Below are positions 58,564-64,000 of a stretch of 64,000 nt of DNA, one piece after another (position 1 is the stretch's first letter; each line of letters opens with the position of its first letter). The stretch is taken from contig CM046295.1 of NCBI GenBank assembly GCA_025267735.1, forward strand, positions 7,525,270-7,589,269, given 5' to 3'. Both the position numbers and the translations under genes were made by a program. The stretch is from Mactra quadrangularis (lineage: Eukaryota; Mollusca; Bivalvia; Venerida; Mactridae). The notes under the pieces are model-generated. The model worked only from the letters and a program-made list of their open reading frames with translations. It was not told the origin of the DNA and did not search any database.

Positions 58564-59126
58564 ACGAAACTTCTAAGTACTCCGATTTCAGTATTGTAGG
58601 AAGTCTTATTTTTCAACATCAAAGTATGATCGATGATGGGAATGTGTTTTGGACCATACTGACCTTTTCTTTCATGGTTTTCATGCTACTTTATCAAAGC
58701 AAAACCATTTTTGTCGTGCATGCGTTAAACATGAGAAGATTTCCTAATTGTTTTGATTGAACAGAAACTAAGCAAAATAGAAGTCTTATTCTGCAGGTGA
58801 CGCGCCGTCTGGCAAAAGACCTATGACAATTTCTCGTTCTTGAAGCGACATTCGAGCCATGTCTTGATTTTTGGTTGTGCATATCAACACACTAATGATT
58901 TTCACTAAAACTGACTACGTGCAATTTTTGCACGATAAGCACATGCGCATTTCCGCTTTTCTGCACGTGCACGACAAACCCAATTTTGCATCAATTAAGA
59001 AGCATAAAAACCATGCAAGCAGACGACAGTATAGTCCTTTACGCAGTTCCATTAAGATCGGACATAAATGATGAAAAACGAAATTTCTGACAACATTGAA
59101 ATCGGTATACTTAGAAGTTTCGTGAA
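58564..59126 (-). mobile_element. Tc1-like element, internally deleted
   Basis: The ends acgaaacttctaagtactcc and, reverse-complemented, acgaaacttctaagtatacc continue gatttca on both sides. The interior carries the start of a transposase (58786-58860). The rest of the enzyme is absent. Confidence 0.75.
58786..58860 (-). pseudogene. Tc1-type transposase start, 24 codons
   Basis: ATG at 58860 gives MARMSLQEREIVIGLLPDGA then SPAE and a stop. It resembles the first helix of the paired-like DNA-binding domain of Tc1 transposases (xxLxxxERxxIxGLxxxGxSxxE). Lying inside matching inverted repeats supports the call. Confidence 0.6.
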
Positions 59127-59457
59127 GTATATTTCATGTCAGTATTCAATCTTAATACATGTTTTCAGTGAAGATGTATGCTATTGACTTTATTTTCAAG
59201 TGTTTAGTACAAATGTTATTTTAATTGAAATCTAATTTAGGCCACAACAAATTGATCATATGTTCTATGAATTCGCTTGCACCTTAATTTTGACGGTTTT
59301 TACAAAAAGAAATATTTTTATTTCCTCGCTCGCTAATAAAAATTTGGTCAAACCGCTGCATAAAGCAAGTGAATAAAGACTTTTTAAAAAACAATTTCTT
59401 CGCTCGCTCGCCCCATTTTTCCCCAGAAAAGTCCGTAGAACACATTATCAACTTAGA

Positions 59458-60036
59458 TTGGCGCCGAATGACAATAAATTGGTGCTGAATGACAATAAAT
59501 TGGTGCTGAATGACAATAGATTGGTGCTGAATGACAATATATTGGTGCTGAATGACAATATATTGGTGCTGACTGACAATAGATTGGTGCTGACTGACAA
59601 TAGATTGGTGCTGACTGACAATAGATTGGTGCTGACTGACAATATATTGGTGCTGAATGACAATGGATTGGTGCTGAATGACAATATATTGGTGCTGAAT
59701 GACAATAGATTGGTGCTGAATGACAATATATTGGTGCTGAATGACAATATATTGGTGCTGAATGACAATATATTGGTGCTGAATGACAATAGATTGGTGC
59801 TGAATGACAATATATTGGTGCTGAATGACAATAGATTGGTGCTGACTGACAATAGATTGGTGCTGAATGGCAATAGATTGGTGCTGAATGACTATAGATT
59901 GGTGCTGAATGACTATAAATTGGTGCTGAATGACAATAGATTGGTGCTGAATGACAATAGATTGGTGCTGAATGACAAGGAAAACAATGTTGAAGATGAG
60001 AGCTTTGTGGCTGAGGCTCTTCTACAATTAGGCTGA
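59458..60036 (+). repeat. 21-bp minisatellite, about 25 units, open on both strands
   Basis: Unit tggtgctgaatgacaata plus 3 bases, from ~59463 to 59985. Because 21 is divisible by 3, a 192-codon plus frame (NDNRLVL heptads, ending NNVEDESFVAEALLQLG and a stop) and minus frames of 141 and 197 codons (FSTNLLS and SAPIYCH heptads) are all open. No flanking splice signals or start context favour one. I treat it as a minisatellite, with the plus frame as the only one having a non-repeat acidic tail. Confidence 0.85.
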
Positions 60037-60484
60037 GATGTTCCACAGTATGTTGATCAGGGTGAGCTTCATTAATGATAATTTACTTAAATTTTGCTGT
60101 AACTGATGACTAAAAAACTATGTTCTTTTAAAGCTATTTTGTTAAGCTAAAAGTAAAATAACCAGTATCAAGAGCTTGTTTTCCCATGAATTTATATCCA
60201 ATGTACATGTTATACATATACATATTATTATGCGATACATATTATTATTTGCGCATACATGCATAGCATGAATTAATGCACGTGCATCGTCTTAATTTGA
60301 TCAACATTGTACATTCAAATGATCTACACGTATTATGCAAATGTTTGAATAAGTTAGAAAAAAAAGGTTTTTAATGGACTTTCAAAAATAATTATTCTCT
60401 GACTTTACGAAAAATATTTCAAGTTTCCGAACAAATTTTAACATTTATTCAAACATTTAAATTTCAGACTCTGATAAAAATAAT
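60037..60484. other. AT-rich, no gene seen
   Basis: Nothing recognised. Confidence 0.35.
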
Positions 60485-60597
60485 CAGTATGGAACATAAC
60501 TAGAAAAACCGGTTCAGAGAAAAACGAACCGGTTAAAAACCGTAAGAAGTCGTATTGCAATATTAACCGGTATATCGGTTAACCGTTACACCCCTAA
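60485..60597. mobile_element. Solo hAT-type terminus
   Basis: Reverse-complemented, the end reads taggggtgtaacggttaacc, followed by repeated aaccggtt words. This is the end of a common hAT MITE type; the opposite end was not found. Confidence 0.45.
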
Positions 60598-60980
60598 TTA
60601 ATAGGCTACATCTTTGCATTATGTAGAAAATGTAAGTTCGGCATATTATAAATGACGAAAGTGTAACTTCGGCATATTAATTGTAGATAAAATATTTTAT
60701 AAACATGAAAGTACCAGTTCGGCATTTTATATACAAGATCTAAAATAAAAATGTCATGATTCTAAGTGTTCTAATTTAAGAATTTTCCATTAAAACAACA
60801 ACAAACCTTTCTTACATGTATTAACGACATAATTACATAACTTTGGCTTGAGTGGGAAATTAAACCACATCTCAAATATCAAAGTGCCAGTCAATATCTG
60901 ACATCAGAAATGACTCTGGCTAGGAATGACAGGCTCTATGGCCAATAATATTTATATAAGTCCAATAAAACACTGCAAAC

Positions 60981-61371
60981 ACAGACCCAGGTCCGTGGTG
61001 AAGTAGCTTGAGCACAAGATTTCCGATCAAGTATCTAAAGGGGTCATATCCTCAAATGTTAATGAGAGACTGTTGATTTTCCTCCATATAAGTTATATGT
61101 ATAAGTTGTCGGCCTTGTGGATTGGTAGGCGAGTACTAGGCATGGACAAAAGTCCAGGAAATATAGGTTAGGGGCACAGGTTTCCGTAAATGACAATTCT
61201 AAGACTTCACGTGGAGAAAACCACCCCATAACAGCCATTCTCCAAACATTGATGACATTTTGAATTAAACGTGTCTCCAAATCATACATGACCATAGCGA
61301 GTCACAATAATTGTTGATAATAAACACTTGGAAATGTCAATTAAAGTGTTGTAGCTCAATTGGTTCCAAAG
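60981..61371 (-). mobile_element. 391-bp insertion with 13-bp target duplication
   Basis: aaacactgcaaac is present at 60968-60980 and 61372-61384. The insert has no terminal inverted repeats, which fits a retroposed element. Its right edge (tgtagctcaattggtt) resembles an A box. The 78-codon minus frame inside is unsupported. Confidence 0.55.
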
Positions 61372-61564
61372 AAACACTGCAAACTAACGCCTTATGGTAA
61401 GATTTTGTGAAACAAAACCTTCAATATCTCGATAAATGCCAAGTCTCCAGCACAATTTATAATACTTGATTTGAAAAATAGTTTATCTACGGTTGGTTAT
61501 TGCTTAAGAATGTGCATTTATTTTAAAAAGATGTACAATGCGCTGTATGTTTTGAAAATGTTCT

Positions 61565-61730
61565 TTTTTTGGTTTAACCCTGTATCAACACATTGTATAT
61601 GTCTTATAACGGCGGTCAGTTAACCTACTCACTCCTCCTGGAAAGGCTAAATCTCTGGATTTAGCTGTTAACCAACTACTAAGCGCACACTTTCGTCAGT
61701 GACTGACAACTGCCCTACCACTCTCCGATA
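61565..61730 (-). mobile_element. SINE family V, copy 5 (truncated)
   Basis: Reverse of the family 3' part: ggtcagttaacctactcact, tctctggatttagctgttaa and tcagtgactgacaactgccc. Confidence 0.75.
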
Positions 61731-62366
61731 TAAGTGATTAAAGTAATAATATTATTTATTAATAATAACTTGAATGGATGCTATTTGTTGTTCAGCAAAT
61801 AGAGTCTGTGCAGACATTTAATTTGATATCCAATCTTTCTACGTTCTGAGATTCCTAGCTATTATGGGATGTTGAGATCATGGCAAATGGCAAAGGTGAG
61901 AGGCGTTTCAAAAGAAGTCATCTTGTTGCAACGTCTTTAACAAATGCGCATGTTGGTGCTAGGCATCAGTGGTAAAGATATTCTTTTATCACACTGACCG
62001 GAAATTTCAACGAATTAAGCGCAAAATAAAATGAAACTTTGGAATGATATTTAGCATCAACTATACTGCCATGGTGGGAATCATTGTTAAGCATATTTAG
62101 ACATTGTCAATCTGTTTAAGATTGTCTAATGTTTTTATGAACATTTTATTTTGTATTGATTGAAAACACAACATTGCTTTGTTGTGAATTCGAGACTCAT
62201 TCAGGATTGACTTATATGGAAATCTTTTTGGAAGCAACGACATTCATAATGTAAGAACGGGAAACGTTATGTTGCATTGTTTACGTTGTATCAATGCACA
62301 TGATACTGTAAAATATATTTGATTTTATTAATTTTGTACTTGTTAACATAATTTGGTACCCAGTAG

Positions 62367-62452
62367 AATTTTGAATCGATTGTCCATATGGATAGTAGTT
62401 TCAAGCCTCGTCCGTTCTGGTTAAACCCTTTTAAGACAATGTTCTTCCATCG
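62367..62452 (+). CDS. Candidate internal or first exon, unknown product
   Basis: Between an acceptor-like cccagtag and donor gtaaggt the frame reads NFESIVHMDSSFKPRPFWLN then PFKTMFFHR. It has balanced base composition unlike its surroundings. It could be an internal exon or, from ATG at 62388, a first coding exon. No partner exon was found and the product is not recognised, so this is tentative. Confidence 0.3.
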
Positions 62453-62597
62453 GTAAGGTATATGGAGAAATTCTCGGTCTTGTGGTAGGGTATATTAGAA
62501 TTTTTTAAACACAAGGGTCCATGAAAGCTGGATTAGGAGAGCTTGTCTCCGTAATTTTTTGTGTGTTGACAATCAGGCATGTAAGAAGCATTTAGAT

Positions 62598-62905
62598 TGG
62601 GGGGGGGGATAATTTATTCAGATTTATTTCAAGGAAAAGAAAACGGTACTTAATTATCATATACGTCATATACGTCTAGTTTTGTCCTACAAAAAACCCT
62701 CGCCTTTTTCTCAGGCTTGAGACTAAGACCTTTGGTTTTCTTAATCAATTTTAGTTAAATAAATCGTGAATTTTTTATCTCGCTGAAAAGCACGAATGTA
62801 TCAATTAATTGAGTGTGACAGATTAAATAAAGATTCTCAATCACTATAACTGATAAAAATATTGGGGGAGGGGGCTAAGCCCTCCTAGCCCCCCCCCCCT
62901 GTTCC
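62598..62905. repeat. G-run/C-run bracketed repeat
   Basis: A G-run near 62600 and ggctaagccctcctagcccc plus a C-run near 62890 bracket AT-rich sequence. It resembles a MITE with homopolymer subterminal regions, but the ends are not clear. Confidence 0.35.
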
Positions 62906-63584
62906 TACGGGCCTGTACATTGTGTTAAACAAAACCTACAACACTGAAATTGGATAAACAGCATATAAGATTAATGTGACATTACGTGACTAGTGAAAAC
63001 TTTTAAAGTCCTTTCGTTTCCTTATCCAATATAAAACAATATTTAATATCAAACTTTAAAAGCAAGGTTAAAACTGTAGGCTAGAAATTTACCAGTTGAT
63101 ATGTATATACTTATTATGACATCACAATGTCACTAAATAGGCCCAATGTTGTACATCATATTGGTTCAAAATTTAGTGCAGATGACGTCACATTTGATTC
63201 ACGATGAAAATAAAAAGCCGTAACTACATTGAACTTCTTGTGATTCAACCGTTGCTAAATAATATAAAAGTCAGAACCTGCAACTTCGGCAATTTATATA
63301 GGAAAAATATCAACCAATGAAGCTACGGTATTTTACCACATGACTGTACCAACACATCTGATTGGGTGATTAGGACAGGTACCAGATGAAAAAAAGCGGG
63401 AAATCTTGTAGCTTCGTAAAATTGAAAATATTTTTTTTTGAAAAACTGTAACTTTTTTTTATAGTGAGACCATCGATATATCAATTATTGTTTTATGTGG
63501 AAATCATGTAGTAAAACATTATATATACATGTATCTACTAATCTAATGTCTTCATATTTAAAGCATACAGTGATAAAAATCAGG
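62906..63584. other. No gene seen
   Basis: AT-rich; nothing recognised. Confidence 0.35.
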
Positions 63585-63862
63585 GGCGGATCCAGGATTT
63601 TTTACTAGGGAGGGTCCGAAGTTTTCTAGGGTGTCCGAACTTTCCTGGGAGGGGGGTCCGAACCTCGAACCACAAACACATTATACACATTTTGCAGGGA
63701 AAAAATGCAATATATTGATTATAAAAATTATGTTGAGCACCGAGAACATTGCTTCATACTACTTAAAATGACTTACAAGCAAGAAATACGCTAATGGACA
63801 TGTACATTTTCTAAATTCTAGGGGGTCCAACCCCCCCCCCCCCCCCCCCGCTGGATCCGCCC
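63585..63862. mobile_element. gcggatccag MITE, complete copy 2
   Basis: The ends ggcggatccag and ctggatccgcc, with the same internal words as 51877-52121, including gttgagcaccgaga. The right C-run is expanded to ~20 bases. Confidence 0.85.
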
Positions 63863-64000
63863 ATGAAAGTGTAATATGTTTTTATGGTATAGGTACATTT
63901 ATAGTTGTTAAAAGCTAGCATACAGAACTTAAATGTTTACAATTGGAACCCTTAAATTTGAACTGAGTTGATTACAGTGAAAGTTAGTAGATATATATAG

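Noticed and set aside
59463..59985. CRISPR array (21-bp regular repeats)
   Set aside because: Units are contiguous without spacers, and the context is eukaryotic; it is a minisatellite.
61868..61970. Short plus frame starting MANGKGERRFKRSHLV
   Set aside because: Only about 30 codons, with no splice partner or recognisable motif.

Overview
This 64-kb window looks like AT-rich nuclear DNA from a marine mollusc, most likely a bivalve. It holds several tRNA-derived SINEs, a widespread molluscan-type dispersed repeat with a hairpin head, GT-AG introns, long microsatellites and many nested transposons. No prokaryotic gene organisation, rRNA or CRISPR array is visible. Taxon and dispersed-repeat assignments rest on recall of similar sequences, not on a search.

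Host genes are sparse. The best is a small three-exon gene on the minus strand (10358-11916). Its exon phases fit perfectly and it has a TATA box plus a palindromic CRE/ATF site upstream. A second minus-strand locus (40192-41214) has three phase-compatible exons of a multi-pass membrane protein, possibly an SLC35A-like nucleotide-sugar transporter. A SINE has landed exactly on one of its splice acceptors and duplicated it. One weak candidate exon lies near the right end (62367-62452).

The rest is transposon archaeology. From left to right: a decaying ~120-bp satellite (185-2070); a 4.6-kb hAT-like element (4110-8714) that splits the 3' end of a LINE and itself contains a Tigger/pogo copy and two MITEs; SINE and MITE clusters (12-23 kb); a frameshifted LINE (23.9-26.5 kb); two related elements built from chained TTTTCACAA/TTGTGAAAA palindromes (28.4-29.8 and 34.1-36.6 kb), one carrying a LINE zinc-knuckle fragment; foldback MITEs nested in each other (42.2-42.9 kb); and a complete but decayed 7.7-kb PIF/Harbinger transposon (43925-51670). 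The Harbinger element carries both of its genes (MADF-type DNA-binding protein and DDE transposase) in convergent orientation. Further right are LINE ends, SINEs, a 69-bp-arm palindrome, a Tc1-like remnant and a 21-bp minisatellite that is open in several frames.

The two most unusual signals are the Harbinger subterminal regions, where ACGG/CCGT motifs recur about every 10 bp, in phase with the DNA helix, and the SINE insertion at the splice acceptor. All gene calls were made by reading translations and splice signals by eye; no database search was possible.
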